From Deltaproteobacteria bacterium UBA6601 (GTDB taxonomy: Bacteria; Myxococcota_A; UBA796; UBA9615): a DNA stretch of 42,906 nt. Below are positions 7,922 through 15,947 of this stretch, piece by piece; positions within the stretch are counted from its first letter, which is position 1; each line of letters opens with the position of its first letter. The notes beneath the pieces are model-generated. The model made no database searches. It was given only the letters and a program-made list of their open reading frames with translations, and was not told the DNA's origin. The translations under genes and the position numbers were made by a program. The DNA lies in assembly GCA_002433485.1 (NCBI GenBank), contig DJIF01000075.1, positions 1 to 42,906 of the forward strand. Direction: 5' to 3'.

Positions 7922-8998
7922 TTACCGGAGGATGCGATCGACCTGAAAGACGACAGACCCAGGCTTTCTACGACCCAGCGAGGCGCTGGCGCAGGCAGCT
8001 CTAACCACAGCAACCACCGTGGCCCCCTCTGGGTCCTCGACCACCATGGGGTCGCCCTCCATGAATGCCTCAGGCACGGCCCCAACCAGAGTCGCCAGAT
8101 CCGCCTTACGCAAGTGCTCACCGCTCCGAATCCGCTGCGCAAGTGGCGCGCTCACCCGAAGCGTGGGCACCCCACCCAGAAGCTGAGCTACCGGAATCAA
8201 GGCTTCCCCCAAAAATGCGCGCCAACGCGCCGCATTGGTCGCCGCCACAAAGGGCAGCCGGCCACCGTCCGCCTGCAGCGCAGCCCGCTCTTCACGCCAA
8301 CGCTCGCTCTCATCACATATGCGGTCAACAGTGCAGGCTTCGTCAACGCGCAGCATTCCAGTGCGCGTCCTCCTTAAGCTGAGCAGGTGACCGCCAACCC
8401 CAAGAGCCTGACCTAAATCATCAGCAATGGCCCGAACGTAGGTCCCAGCGCCGCAGTCCAGCCGCACAAGCACATCAACAGTAGTTCCTGAGCGTTCGAT
8501 GCCAAGGGTCTCAATGCTGCTCACCACCACCAGCTTGGTGGGCAACTGGACCTCCTCTCCAGCACGGGCGTACTCATAAAGTCGCTTACCATCAACCCGA
8601 GCGGCCGCATAACGAGGAACGGTCTGCTCATACTCCCCCTCAAAGGCAGCGATAGCGGCTCGAATCTCATCGTCTGACAGGACCGACGCATCGGTCTCCA
8701 TGGTGAACGCACCGGTAGGATCCATGGTGTCCGTGCGCTGCCCCAGGCGTACCCGGGCCTCATAGCCTTTGTCTTGATTCTGAAGCTGCGGCATCAAGCG
8801 AGTGGTGCCATTAAGGAGCAACGGCAGCAGCCCGGTGGCAAAGGGATCAAGCGTGCCACCATGCCCGACCTTACCGAGACGCAAGCGAGACCGAATCCGC
8901 TGACACACATCATGAGAGGTCATCCCAGCGGGCTTATCCACCAGCAGCACCCCTTGCAAGAGCTTGTCGACCTTGCCGGTTCGCCTACGCCGACCCAT
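7922..8998 (-). CDS. truB: tRNA pseudouridine(55) synthase TruB
   Basis: Makes pseudouridine 55 in the T-loop of tRNAs. The 358-residue product has the TruB signatures LLVDKPAGMTSHDVCQRIR near the N-terminus, then KVGHGGTLDPFATGLLPLLL with the catalytic Asp of the TLDP motif. RLDCGAGTYVRAIADDLGQ and LRRTRTG lie in the catalytic core. The C-terminal half corresponds to the PUA-like region. I chose ATG 8998, preceded by GGGGGTG. A GTG at 9004 would add two residues. Its start overlaps the end of rbfA by 14 bases, so it is probably translationally coupled. About 200 bases downstream hold the rpsO promoter and leader and an A/T-rich stretch with no convincing terminator. Confidence 0.96.
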   Translation of the reverse strand: MGRRRRTGKVDKLLQGVLLVDKPAGMTSHDVCQRIRSRLRLGKVGHGGTLDPFATGLLPLLLNGTTRLMPQLQNQDKGYEARVRLGQRTDTMDPTGAFTMETDASVLSDDEIRAAIAAFEGEYEQTVPRYAAARVDGKRLYEYARAGEEVQLPTKLVVVSSIETLGIERSGTTVDVLVRLDCGAGTYVRAIADDLGQALGVGGHLLSLRRTRTGMLRVDEACTVDRICDESERWREERAALQADGGRLPFVAATNAARWRAFLGEALIPVAQLLGGVPTLRVSAPLAQRIRSGEHLRKADLATLVGAVPEAFMEGDPMVVEDPEGATVVAVVRAACASASLGRRKPGSVVFQVDRILR

Positions 8999-9401
8999 CT
9001 TCACCCCCGCTGTCCTCTTGGTCTTGGCCCTGATTGCTCGAGAAAGCCGAAGCCCGAGCCCCAGTCATGAGATCGTGGATGCCTACCAGATTGTCCACCC
9101 CAACGTCGTAGCGAAACTGAAGTCGGGGAGTAAAGCGCAGCCGAAGATTACGCCCAACCTTGCGCTGCAAGAATGCAGCTGCCCCCTTGAGGCCTCGAAG
9201 CAGCTCATCAATGCGTTGTTCTTCACCCACCCCACCCAGCGGCACAAAAAACACCCGCGCTTCACGCAGGTCCTCGCTCAGCTCAACCCGGGTAAAGGTG
9301 ACCTCTTGAACTCGTGGGTCCTTAACCTCTCGTTGAATCAGACGCGCGAGTTCTGCCTGAACCTCCCTCGCTACCCTATCTGCTCGTCGAATACTCGCCA
9401 T
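8985..9401 (-). CDS. rbfA: Ribosome-binding factor A
   Basis: RbfA helps late maturation of the 30S subunit by binding near helix 1 of 16S rRNA. The 138-residue product starts MASIRRADRVAREVQAELA and has the family segments LIQREVKDPRVQEVTFTRVE, SEDLREARVFF, the helix GLKGAAAFLQRKVGRNLRLR and TPRLQFRYD. Start 9401 is preferred because it matches the usual N-terminus and has AAGG nearby. An in-frame ATG at 9458 would add 19 atypical residues and sits 5 bases after the preceding gene. The acidic C-terminal tail (QDQEDSGGEDG) overlaps truB. The rbfA-truB-rpsO-pnp order is the classical one, but here a lipoprotein gene precedes rbfA in place of infB. Confidence 0.93.
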   Translation of the reverse strand: MASIRRADRVAREVQAELARLIQREVKDPRVQEVTFTRVELSEDLREARVFFVPLGGVGEEQRIDELLRGLKGAAAFLQRKVGRNLRLRFTPRLQFRYDVGVDNLVGIHDLMTGARASAFSSNQGQDQEDSGGEDGSA

Positions 9402-9463
9402 GGAGCGCCTTGTACCCAATGCAGAGGCTGCCGTCGAGTCGGGAAACTCTATGAGCATCCTGC

Positions 9464-10057
9464 TCAGAACAACTCCTTGGGCATAAAAGCATGCACATCA
9501 ATGCTCAAGTAGAGCCGCTCATCACTGCCCGATCGCTCGAGCCGAATCCGCCGGGTATTCCAGGTAAAATTCCAGCGCAGTTCTGAGGTCGACTCAATGG
9601 GAGGACCAAGATCGAGAGGAAAGCCTGAAGTGCCCAATGCGGTCGGCACATCCATGGGGTGGCCGAGCTTCTTACGAATTCGATAAACCCGCCCGTCGTA
9701 GAGCCACACAGTGGCCTTCTCGAAGGTCAGTTCCTCCTCATTCTCTGGCAGCTCTTTGCGGGTCAGCAGGCCACCCAGCTGATCGGCTTTGTCTTCCTCG
9801 CGAATGCTCTCAAGACGACGATCACACAGGTACGGAATGTCAATGTGCAGACCCGTCCGCTTCTGATAACCCAGCGCCATTCCATCGGACCCGGCGCTGC
9901 GTTGAGGTGGTGGCCCGCCACCCTGCAGCAGCTGCTGTTCCTGTTCAGCGGCCTGCGCAATCAGGCTGGGGCTGCTCGTTACCGGGCCCTGACAGGCCAG
10001 CAACAAGCTCAACAGCGGCAGACCACAGCAAAGCAAAGCTCTGTTCACAGAGTCCAT
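9464..10057 (-). CDS. Putative lipoprotein, unknown function
   Basis: This 197-residue product has a lipoprotein signal: positively charged start MDSVNR, hydrophobic ALLCCGLPLLSLLLAC and a lipobox LLAC before the lipidated Cys. After a Gln/Gly/Pro-rich linker comes a folded region including YLCDRRLESIREED, a segment reading ATVWLYDGRVYRIRKKLGHP, and a beta-rich C-terminus (ELRWNFTWNTRRIRLERSG). I do not recognise the family. An in-frame start at 10102 would place 15 residues before the signal peptide, so 10057 is preferred. It is the first gene of the rbfA-truB direction, close to rbfA, and divergent from the MoaD-MoaE gene. Confidence 0.75.
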   Translation of the reverse strand: MDSVNRALLCCGLPLLSLLLACQGPVTSSPSLIAQAAEQEQQLLQGGGPPPQRSAGSDGMALGYQKRTGLHIDIPYLCDRRLESIREEDKADQLGGLLTRKELPENEEELTFEKATVWLYDGRVYRIRKKLGHPMDVPTALGTSGFPLDLGPPIESTSELRWNFTWNTRRIRLERSGSDERLYLSIDVHAFMPKELF

Positions 10058-10077
10058 CGTTCCCACTTCTTCGGCCG

Positions 10078-10106
10078 TTGACAAGCGATCCGTCCAATCC
10101 AATACT
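10078..10106 (+). promoter_or_regulatory. Sigma-70-type promoter for moaD-moaE/trmB
   Basis: A perfect TTGACA (10078-10083) is followed after exactly 17 bases by AATACT (10101-10106), four of six matches to TATAAT. It lies in the divergent gap between the lipoprotein and the fused molybdopterin synthase gene. Transcription would begin near 10113, giving a leader of about 54 bases. Confidence 0.65.
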
Positions 10107-10150
10107 CGCTGACGCTTAAATGTACCCCTGCCAAGTCACTGCAAGGACCC

Positions 10151-10161
10151 CTCCTGAGGAG
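10151..10161 (+). promoter_or_regulatory. Palindrome covering the ribosome-binding site of the MoaD-MoaE gene
   Basis: CTCCTGAGGAG is a perfect 5-bp inverted repeat around one base. Its right arm is the GGAG ribosome-binding site, 5 bases before ATG 10167. Folding would hide the site. The stem is short, so an effect on translation is only a possibility. Confidence 0.35.
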
Positions 10162-10166
10162 AGAAC

Positions 10167-10823
10167 ATGGCTCTGACGGTGCGCCTGTTCGCAATGCTCC
10201 GGGAGCGCAGGGGCACTGGATCATTGAATGTCGAAGCAAAACCGGGCGAGAGCGTCGGGGCACTCTTCGCTCGCCTGTTTCCAGCCAATGACGAGGACGG
10301 CGCCATTCCAAGCGTGCTGTTCGCGGTCAACCGCGAGTACGTCTTGCGGGACTACGTGCCAGAGGACGGCGACGAGGTCGCCTTCATCCCACCCCTGGCC
10401 GGCGGGGCAGCAGATCGGCGAACTATGCTGTCCGCGGATCCGCTCCAGCTACCGGACCTGATCAAGCAGGTAGAAGGCCCGGGTCGTGGTGGGCTGGTGA
10501 CCTTCACTGGCACGGTCCGCAACAACTTTGAAGGCAGGCCGGTGAGACACTTGAGGTACGAAGCCTATGAAGAGATGGCCCTTTGCGAAATGAGCCGGCT
10601 TTGCGACGAGATTGAAGACAAATGGCCCGGGGTCGCGGTCGCAATCAGTCACAGGTTGGGACAACTAGAGATTGGCGAGGCGGCCGTTCACATCGCGGCC
10701 GCCGGCGGACACCGGCAGGATTCCTTCGAAGCCTGCCGCTATGCCATCGACCAGCTAAAGCAACGAGTTCCGATTTTCAAGAAGGAAGTCTACCAGGATG
10801 ACAGCATCTGGAAGTCCAGCTGA
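10167..10823 (+). CDS. Fused MoaD-MoaE molybdopterin synthase
   Basis: Molybdopterin synthase converts cyclic pyranopterin monophosphate to molybdopterin. Residues 1-80 are a complete MoaD ubiquitin-like domain starting MALTVRLFAMLRERRG and ending PPLAGG, with the GG at 79-80. Residues about 90-218 are a complete MoaE domain: GGLVTFTGTVRNNFEGRPV, RYEAYEEMALCEM, SHRLGQLEIGEAAVHIAAAG and LKQRVPIFKKEVYQDDSIW, which keeps the active-site lysines. MoaD normally needs a free C-terminal GG to be adenylated and thiocarboxylated. The GG is here internal (LAGGAADRR), so cleavage after Gly80 is expected, as described for the mycobacterial MoaX fusion. It has its own promoter and overlaps trmB by 26 bases if the upstream trmB start is used. 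Confidence 0.93.
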   Translation: MALTVRLFAMLRERRGTGSLNVEAKPGESVGALFARLFPANDEDGAIPSVLFAVNREYVLRDYVPEDGDEVAFIPPLAGGAADRRTMLSADPLQLPDLIKQVEGPGRGGLVTFTGTVRNNFEGRPVRHLRYEAYEEMALCEMSRLCDEIEDKWPGVAVAISHRLGQLEIGEAAVHIAAAGGHRQDSFEACRYAIDQLKQRVPIFKKEVYQDDSIWKSS

Positions 10824-11628
10824 AATGCAGGAAGAAAACGGCAAAAAGTCCGCTCCAACGAAGCCCAAAGACCGGTTTCGATTCAGCTCAGAACGCGGCC
10901 GCGCCGACCTGAACCCTTACGTGGACCGGATCGGCGAACACGGCAAGTTGGTCCTTACCGCGGAGAAGGCTGAACAGCAGCGAGGGCAATGGCGAAGCTT
11001 GCTAGGCCGCTCCGAAGCCTGTCCCTTGCTGCTTGAGATCGGGCCCGGAAATGGTTTCTTCTTTGCCGAGTTGATCGCTCGCTTTCCAGCCGCTGCGCTC
11101 CTTGCGGTAGAGATTCGTTTCAAGCGGGTATGGCTTACTGCAGACAAGGCCAAGCGCACCAAACTGGATAATTTCCGAGTCATTCATCACCATTCAGGCT
11201 ATCTGGACCTGCTCTTTGAACCGGGCGAGCTGGACGCTGTGTTCATCAATCACCCGGACCCCTGGCCCAAAGAGCGGCACCATAAACACCGCCTGCTACA
11301 GAAGTCCTTCGCCGAGCAACTGGCTACCCAATTGCGTCCCCAGGGCGAGGTCTGGATCAAGAGTGACTTCGATCCTTATGGCCCGCTGGCCAGAGAGGTG
11401 TTCAGCGCTTCACCCTGGCATGAAATTGCCTACACAGAGGACCTCCACGGCGCAGGCAGTCAGTTGCTCAAGAAGGCGCCAGCCAAATCTCGGTTCTGGT
11501 GCGCTGACAGCGAGACCAACTACGAACGGAAGTCCCGCAAGAAGGGCGCCAGGATTACGGTAGCCGGCTACCGTCGTCTTCCTCCGAGCGGAGCCGACGA
11601 AGCGCACCAAACAGGCGCTGAACGCTGA
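10798..11628 (+). CDS. trmB: tRNA (guanine-N7-)-methyltransferase TrmB
   Basis: SAM-dependent methylation of G46 in tRNA. The 276-residue product has SAM-binding LLLEIGPGNGFFFAELIARF, the EIRFKRVWLTADKAKR region and the family signature INHPDPWPKERHHKHRL (normally F-DPWPK-RH-KRR). The usual F or A before DPW is H here. An N-terminal 35-residue polar tail precedes the fold. ATG 10798 lies inside the end of the MoaD-MoaE gene. An alternative ATG at 10825, one base after that gene's TGA and with GGAAG about 10 bases upstream, would remove nine residues and is about equally likely. The 3' end overlaps the convergent membrane-protein gene by 74 bases. Confidence 0.93.
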   Translation: MTASGSPAEMQEENGKKSAPTKPKDRFRFSSERGRADLNPYVDRIGEHGKLVLTAEKAEQQRGQWRSLLGRSEACPLLLEIGPGNGFFFAELIARFPAAALLAVEIRFKRVWLTADKAKRTKLDNFRVIHHHSGYLDLLFEPGELDAVFINHPDPWPKERHHKHRLLQKSFAEQLATQLRPQGEVWIKSDFDPYGPLAREVFSASPWHEIAYTEDLHGAGSQLLKKAPAKSRFWCADSETNYERKSRKKGARITVAGYRRLPPSGADEAHQTGAER

Positions 11629-12625
11629 TTCGGTCAACCAACAGAAAAAACACACCGAGACCGGCCAGCAGCGCGAACTGGCTGCCGTGCACCAGCACTG
11701 CGAAGGCTCGCGCCTCATCATGAAGCTGAGGGCTGGGGTCCCCTGCCACCAGCAAGACCCCTACAAAGACCGCAAGCTCAAACACTCCAGCAAATAGTGG
11801 CGGAGCCGGGACAATCAGAAACACACAGATAGAAGAGAGGATTGCACCAGCTTCCCAGAAGCCGAGCTGAGCGCCAAATGGCAAGCCCTTGGCCATCAGC
11901 AAAATGGAGAACACATTCACCGTCCAGGTGAGAAGGCTCCAGAATGCCACCAGCAAGGCCCGTCGCGGCGCACCCAGGGCCCGCAGCGAGTCAATAAAAG
12001 TAGTCGTCAGGCGCACTGCCAAGCCTTCGACCCGAGGGCCCAGCAGGCGCGCAGCGCGCTGCACAAGGGCTACGGCTGGATCACCAAAGATGATGAGTGC
12101 AAGCAGGAGCGCCGCGGCGGGCACGCCGATGCCAAGCAGCGCGCGCCTACCATTGGCCACCAGATCGACCTGGTATTCGCCCACCATCAGAGGGCCTTCA
12201 GGCAAATGAGCAAAGGCCACTGCGCCGAGCAAGATCAGGCCCAGGGCAGCAATATCGAGCACCCGCTCGACCACAACGGTAGCCACCCCTGAGCCGAACT
12301 CAACATCCTCCCGCTCGAACAGTAGATAGGGACGAACCAGCTCACCTAGGCGAAATGGCAGGACGTTGATCAAGAAAAATCCGACCGAACAGATGGAAAA
12401 ATAGGCTCTAAAGCCTACCTGGGGGTCGGTTGCTTGAACCAACAGCCCCCAGCGAATGGAGCGTCCCAGGTGCACCAGAAAAAAGCAGACCAGGCCAAAG
12501 GCAAAGACCGCCACATCTACCTGCGCAAGCGCGGCAAAGAAGGCCGCGGTATCAATCCCGACGAAGGTGAGATAGAGCGCCCCGGCGCCTATCAGCGCCA
12601 TCAGCAGCAGCTGAAACCACTTCAC
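11555..12625 (-). CDS. LPG synthase TM-domain / UPF0104-family flippase-like membrane protein
   Basis: This 356-residue, multi-spanning inner-membrane protein is of the lysylphosphatidylglycerol synthase transmembrane family (PF03706 type), proteins often linked to lipid or glycolipid translocation. Recognisable blocks are VHLGRSIRWGLL, GFFLINVLPFRLGELVRPYL and VVVERVLDIAALGLILLG. There are about eight hydrophobic segments and a polar C-terminus (LRRLRSEEDDGSRLP). It starts 19 bases after the UDP-sugar dehydrogenase gene and is probably co-transcribed with it, which fits a role in surface glycan or lipid metabolism (inference). Its 3' end runs into trmB on the other strand. Confidence 0.85.
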   Translation of the reverse strand: MKWFQLLLMALIGAGALYLTFVGIDTAAFFAALAQVDVAVFAFGLVCFFLVHLGRSIRWGLLVQATDPQVGFRAYFSICSVGFFLINVLPFRLGELVRPYLLFEREDVEFGSGVATVVVERVLDIAALGLILLGAVAFAHLPEGPLMVGEYQVDLVANGRRALLGIGVPAAALLLALIIFGDPAVALVQRAARLLGPRVEGLAVRLTTTFIDSLRALGAPRRALLVAFWSLLTWTVNVFSILLMAKGLPFGAQLGFWEAGAILSSICVFLIVPAPPLFAGVFELAVFVGVLLVAGDPSPQLHDEARAFAVLVHGSQFALLAGLGVFFLLVDRISVQRLFGALRRLRSEEDDGSRLP

Positions 12626-12644
12626 AGCTGGCGTCCGCAGTTAC

Positions 12645-14012
12645 TCAGAGCTTATGAACCCGAGCCTTGGGTTCAGCAATGTCGCCAAGGGCATTCCTGG
12701 TGTCCACCACGGCGTGCGCCAGCTCTGCGACCTGGCGCCAATCAATGCTGCTGTGTTTGGCGGTGATGACCACACAATCGGCCTCTCGAAGCAGCTCCTC
12801 GGTGAGCTCGACTGACTCCATGCTGCCACCACCAGGCATGCGAATTGAAGGCACATACGGATCGTAGTAGCTGAGCTCAGCTCCGCGCTCGACCAACAGG
12901 TTGACCACATCCAGCGCAGGGCTCTCACGAACGTCCGCTACGTTGGCCTTGTAAGCTACCCCGAGCACCAGGATCCGACTGCCGTTGACCGACTTACGGT
13001 CCTCATTGAGACAATCCGAGACCAACTCCACCACATAAGACGGCATAGAGGTGTTCACCTCAGCGGCCAACTCAATAAACCGCGCAGTGTAGTTCAAGGT
13101 CTTGAGGATCCAGCTGAGATAAATAGGATCAACAGGGATGCAGTGACCGCCAAGGCCAGGGCCTGGATAGAACTTCATGAAGCCAAAAGGCTTGGTCGCA
13201 GCCGCGTCGATCACCTCCCAAGCATCGAGGCCGAGTTTACGACACATCAGTGCAACCTCGTTGACGAGACCGATGTTGACCGCACGGAAGGTATTCTCAA
13301 GCAGCTTTGCCATCTCGGCCGCCTGCGTGGAAGACATGGGCACAACGGTCTCCAGGAAGGAGCCATACATAGCCACCCCCGCCTGACAGCAAGCAGGAGT
13401 GATGCCACCGACCAGACGCGGTGTGTTGCGAGAATCAAAGTGAGGATTGCCGGGGTCCACTCGCTCCGGCGAGAAGCACAGAAAGAAATCCTTGCCGACC
13501 TCAAGACCGCTGTCCTCAAACATGGGCAACACCAACTCCCGGGTGGTGCCCGGGTAGGTGGTCGACTCCAGCACAATCAGCTGCCCTGGACGAAGCCGAG
13601 CTACGACCTCTTGAGTCGCAGCTACGATGTACGAGATGTCCGGATCTCGAGTCTTACCTAGCGGAGTAGGTACGCAAATCGAGACAACGTCCATGTCACC
13701 AACAGCCTCGAAGCTCTCGCAGGCCACATAGCGCTCAGCGGACAGCTGAGCCTTGACCTCGGCGTCACTCACATCATCGATGTAGGACTCCCCGCGGTTA
13801 AGCCGCCGAACCTTCTCAACGTCAACATCAAAGCCCGTTACCTGAAAGCCCGTCTCTGCAACGACCATGGCAAGGGGCAGGCCGACATAGCCCTGACCAA
13901 TGATGCCGACCCGGGCGCGCCGCTGCTGAATCTTTTCCAGCAGGCCGGTCAAGTGCGCCGAAGAGCTAACAGCTGAACTCTCTTCGCGGAGATTGGTTTG
14001 AGGGCTGGTCAT
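12645..14012 (-). CDS. UDP-sugar 6-dehydrogenase (UDP-GlcNAc/ManNAc dehydrogenase type)
   Basis: This NAD-dependent two-step oxidase converts the C6 hydroxyl of a UDP-(amino)sugar to a uronic acid for surface polysaccharide. The 455 residues show the Rossmann start RVGIIGQGYVGLPLAMVVAE, then SICVPTPLGKTRDPD, LESTTYPGTTRE and CFSPERVDPGN. KFYPGPGLGGHCIPVDPIYL holds the catalytic Cys, and VLGVAYKANVADVRESPAL lies in the C-terminal UDP-binding domain. The GFMKFYPGPGLGGHC form is typical of WbpA/TviB-type enzymes acting on N-acetylated sugars rather than UDP-glucose. The start is ATG 14012, sharing a base with the upstream TGA (TGATG), with GGAG 9 bases ahead. A GTG at 14015 is an alternative. 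Confidence 0.93.
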   Translation of the reverse strand: MTSPQTNLREESSAVSSSAHLTGLLEKIQQRRARVGIIGQGYVGLPLAMVVAETGFQVTGFDVDVEKVRRLNRGESYIDDVSDAEVKAQLSAERYVACESFEAVGDMDVVSICVPTPLGKTRDPDISYIVAATQEVVARLRPGQLIVLESTTYPGTTRELVLPMFEDSGLEVGKDFFLCFSPERVDPGNPHFDSRNTPRLVGGITPACCQAGVAMYGSFLETVVPMSSTQAAEMAKLLENTFRAVNIGLVNEVALMCRKLGLDAWEVIDAAATKPFGFMKFYPGPGLGGHCIPVDPIYLSWILKTLNYTARFIELAAEVNTSMPSYVVELVSDCLNEDRKSVNGSRILVLGVAYKANVADVRESPALDVVNLLVERGAELSYYDPYVPSIRMPGGGSMESVELTEELLREADCVVITAKHSSIDWRQVAELAHAVVDTRNALGDIAEPKARVHKL

Positions 14013-15919
14013 CACATTGAACTCCGATTCCGGCGGGGGCGCGGCATGGTAGCAGAGGATTGGCGAGCTACTGCAAGCACCACAGAATTGAGGCTAGGTT
14101 CACACTGTTGTTCAGGCACGCGACTCCTGATACGGCAGATCAAGCCGAGGAGCAAGACCAGAGGCCACAGAGCGCGCTCTGGCGAGCCGGCGGAGACCTG
14201 ACATGACTGACCCTGCGGGTCTACGCCCAGCGGATCAGAATGAGATCTATATTCGGCAAGATTATCTATGCCATCACCATCAGGGTCTTCCGCCTGGTCG
14301 GCGCGATTCGGCTCGAGCCCCCAGGCCAGCTCCCACAGATCATCCATGCCGTCACCGTCACCGTCGGGGGCGAGCACAAACTCACCGAGTTCACGAGCGT
14401 CTCCTGGCTCCAACAGCAGCGTGCCAGCAGCCTCCCTGGAGCGTGCATCTGGCCACCACAGCGCTACCGAACTGGGGTCGCCTTCGCAGAAGGGCTGTAC
14501 CGAGACGCGGACCAGTACTTCAGCCGGAGAGACCCCATGTAGCTCGATCCGACCAGCGCCATCACTGCGCGCCGCCGCCAGCACCTGATCGAGCTGATCA
14601 ACAGCGAACAGCTCAAGCCGGGCGCCTCGTAGCGGAAGTCCGCCTCGCCGTCGGACATGGGCAAACAAGCTTGCGCCGGGCTCAATCCCCAGCTCAGCTC
14701 GAACCAGCCCCCCCCGCTGCAGACTCAGCTGGGACGACCGAGCACGGGAATCCATCGAGCCAGGAGCCGGCAACAGTTCAAGCCAGGCCGGCCCAGGCGG
14801 CAAGCCTCGCAACAACACAGGCGCGTCAGAGGCGCCAGCGGACAGGGTTCGCGCGTGCAACTGATCGCCACCATCACCAGACCTCAATACCAATCTTGCC
14901 CCCTCCTGAACGGCCCCCTCAATGCGCACCTCAAGCTTCGCCTCAGGCAGCATCTGCAACTCAACACTGCGCGTTTCTCCTGGATTGAGTTCGAGCGCCG
15001 CCGCTCCTGCCGCCAGTTCCACCCCCGGGTACCAGGTCTGCGCCATTCCGGGCGCAGTGGCGGTGAGGAGCAGGGACCCCGCTACCAGATGCTCAAACTC
15101 AAAAAAACCGGAAGGGCCGCCTTGAACGGTCCTGGAGAACGCGCCGGCATCCACCTTGACCACCGCTCCGGGAACCCCGGCGCCGTTAGTATCCAGCAGC
15201 TGCCCGCGCAAGACCGACGGCTCGGGCGGCACCAGATTCAAAAACTGCTCTTCACCCCTGAGCAGCTGAATGGGAACAGCGGCGTCCTGCTCGAAGCTAC
15301 CCGGGTAGTACCAACTGGCTGCCCCCGGCACGCGCACACTGATGCGATAGTTGCCGGGCAGGTCCTCAGATCCGACTCGCACAGAGTCAAGCCCCCCAAT
15401 CCGGTAGTTCCCCTCAGCATCACTGCGGGCCGCGCGCCGCAAACTACTGCTGAAGAAATCCAGACCTTCTGCCAGCACCTCCGCGTCAGCCACCGGGACA
15501 CCATCTTGCAGCACCCGACCAGAGATAAGCCCGCCGACCGGAAGCGCGAAGTCAACAGCGGAAAGGGCCTGGTCCGGCGTCAGGACAAAGGTGTCAGCAC
15601 TGCAGAAGAAGTACTGGTCCCGATACCATGCGCCAATTCGATTCAAGCTGTGAGGAGGTAGCGCACGAACCCGCTGCATACCGGGATCAACCTGCCCAAC
15701 CAGATAACGCCCTTCCGCATTGGTAGTGCCCACGGCTGCCTGACCAAAGCGGTCCATCACCAGCACCTGGACGTCTGCCAGAGGCTGACCATGGGGATAT
15801 CCAACCACCCTGCCGCTCAGCTCAGCGGCTGAGGCGATGGACCACACCCAGCTGTTCGCCAGCAGTGTCAGGCCAAGGACCAGAGGGAAAGCGCCCCTCA
15901 CAAGGAGCCCTAGCCGCAC
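14012..15919 (-). CDS. Secreted carboxypeptidase-regulatory-like repeat protein with Ca-binding-type repeat and C-terminal membrane anchor
   Basis: This 635-residue exported protein has a signal peptide ending near ASAAELSG. Several Ig-like carboxypeptidase-regulatory (CarbopepD_reg) units follow, for example LSGRVVGYPHGQPLADVQVL, ISGRVLQDGVPVADAEVL, LRGQLLDTNGAGVPGAVVKV and VRRRGGLPLRGARLELF. Near residues 540-580 is a thrombospondin-type-3/EF-hand-like stretch with DGDGDGMDD and DPDGDGIDN, a likely calcium site. A hydrophobic segment (ALWPLVLLLGLICRIRSR) with a basic end then resembles C-terminal surface-sorting tails. Unusually about 35 further residues follow. The start is GTG 15919 (ATG is absent). 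It is coupled to the UDP-sugar dehydrogenase gene through TGATG. The role is unknown, probably at the cell surface. Confidence 0.75.
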   Translation of the reverse strand: MRLGLLVRGAFPLVLGLTLLANSWVWSIASAAELSGRVVGYPHGQPLADVQVLVMDRFGQAAVGTTNAEGRYLVGQVDPGMQRVRALPPHSLNRIGAWYRDQYFFCSADTFVLTPDQALSAVDFALPVGGLISGRVLQDGVPVADAEVLAEGLDFFSSSLRRAARSDAEGNYRIGGLDSVRVGSEDLPGNYRISVRVPGAASWYYPGSFEQDAAVPIQLLRGEEQFLNLVPPEPSVLRGQLLDTNGAGVPGAVVKVDAGAFSRTVQGGPSGFFEFEHLVAGSLLLTATAPGMAQTWYPGVELAAGAAALELNPGETRSVELQMLPEAKLEVRIEGAVQEGARLVLRSGDGGDQLHARTLSAGASDAPVLLRGLPPGPAWLELLPAPGSMDSRARSSQLSLQRGGLVRAELGIEPGASLFAHVRRRGGLPLRGARLELFAVDQLDQVLAAARSDGAGRIELHGVSPAEVLVRVSVQPFCEGDPSSVALWWPDARSREAAGTLLLEPGDARELGEFVLAPDGDGDGMDDLWELAWGLEPNRADQAEDPDGDGIDNLAEYRSHSDPLGVDPQGQSCQVSAGSPERALWPLVLLLGLICRIRSRVPEQQCEPSLNSVVLAVARQSSATMPRPRRNRSSM

Positions 15920-15947
15920 CTGCAGCGCTGCGTTTCAGAGCCGCGCT

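Noticed and set aside
7842..7925. Terminator after truB
   Set aside because: The A/T-rich stretch has only a five-bp stem (AAGGA/TCCTT) with a large loop, too weak to call.
9402..9458. Longer rbfA start at 9458
   Set aside because: Adds 19 residues unlike the family and has a weaker ribosome-binding site than the start at 9401.
14657..15661. 334-codon plus-strand open frame opposite the carboxypeptidase-regulatory-like gene
   Set aside because: Low-complexity Arg/Gln/Pro composition typical of antisense frames in GC-rich DNA. The minus strand has a signal peptide and repeats.
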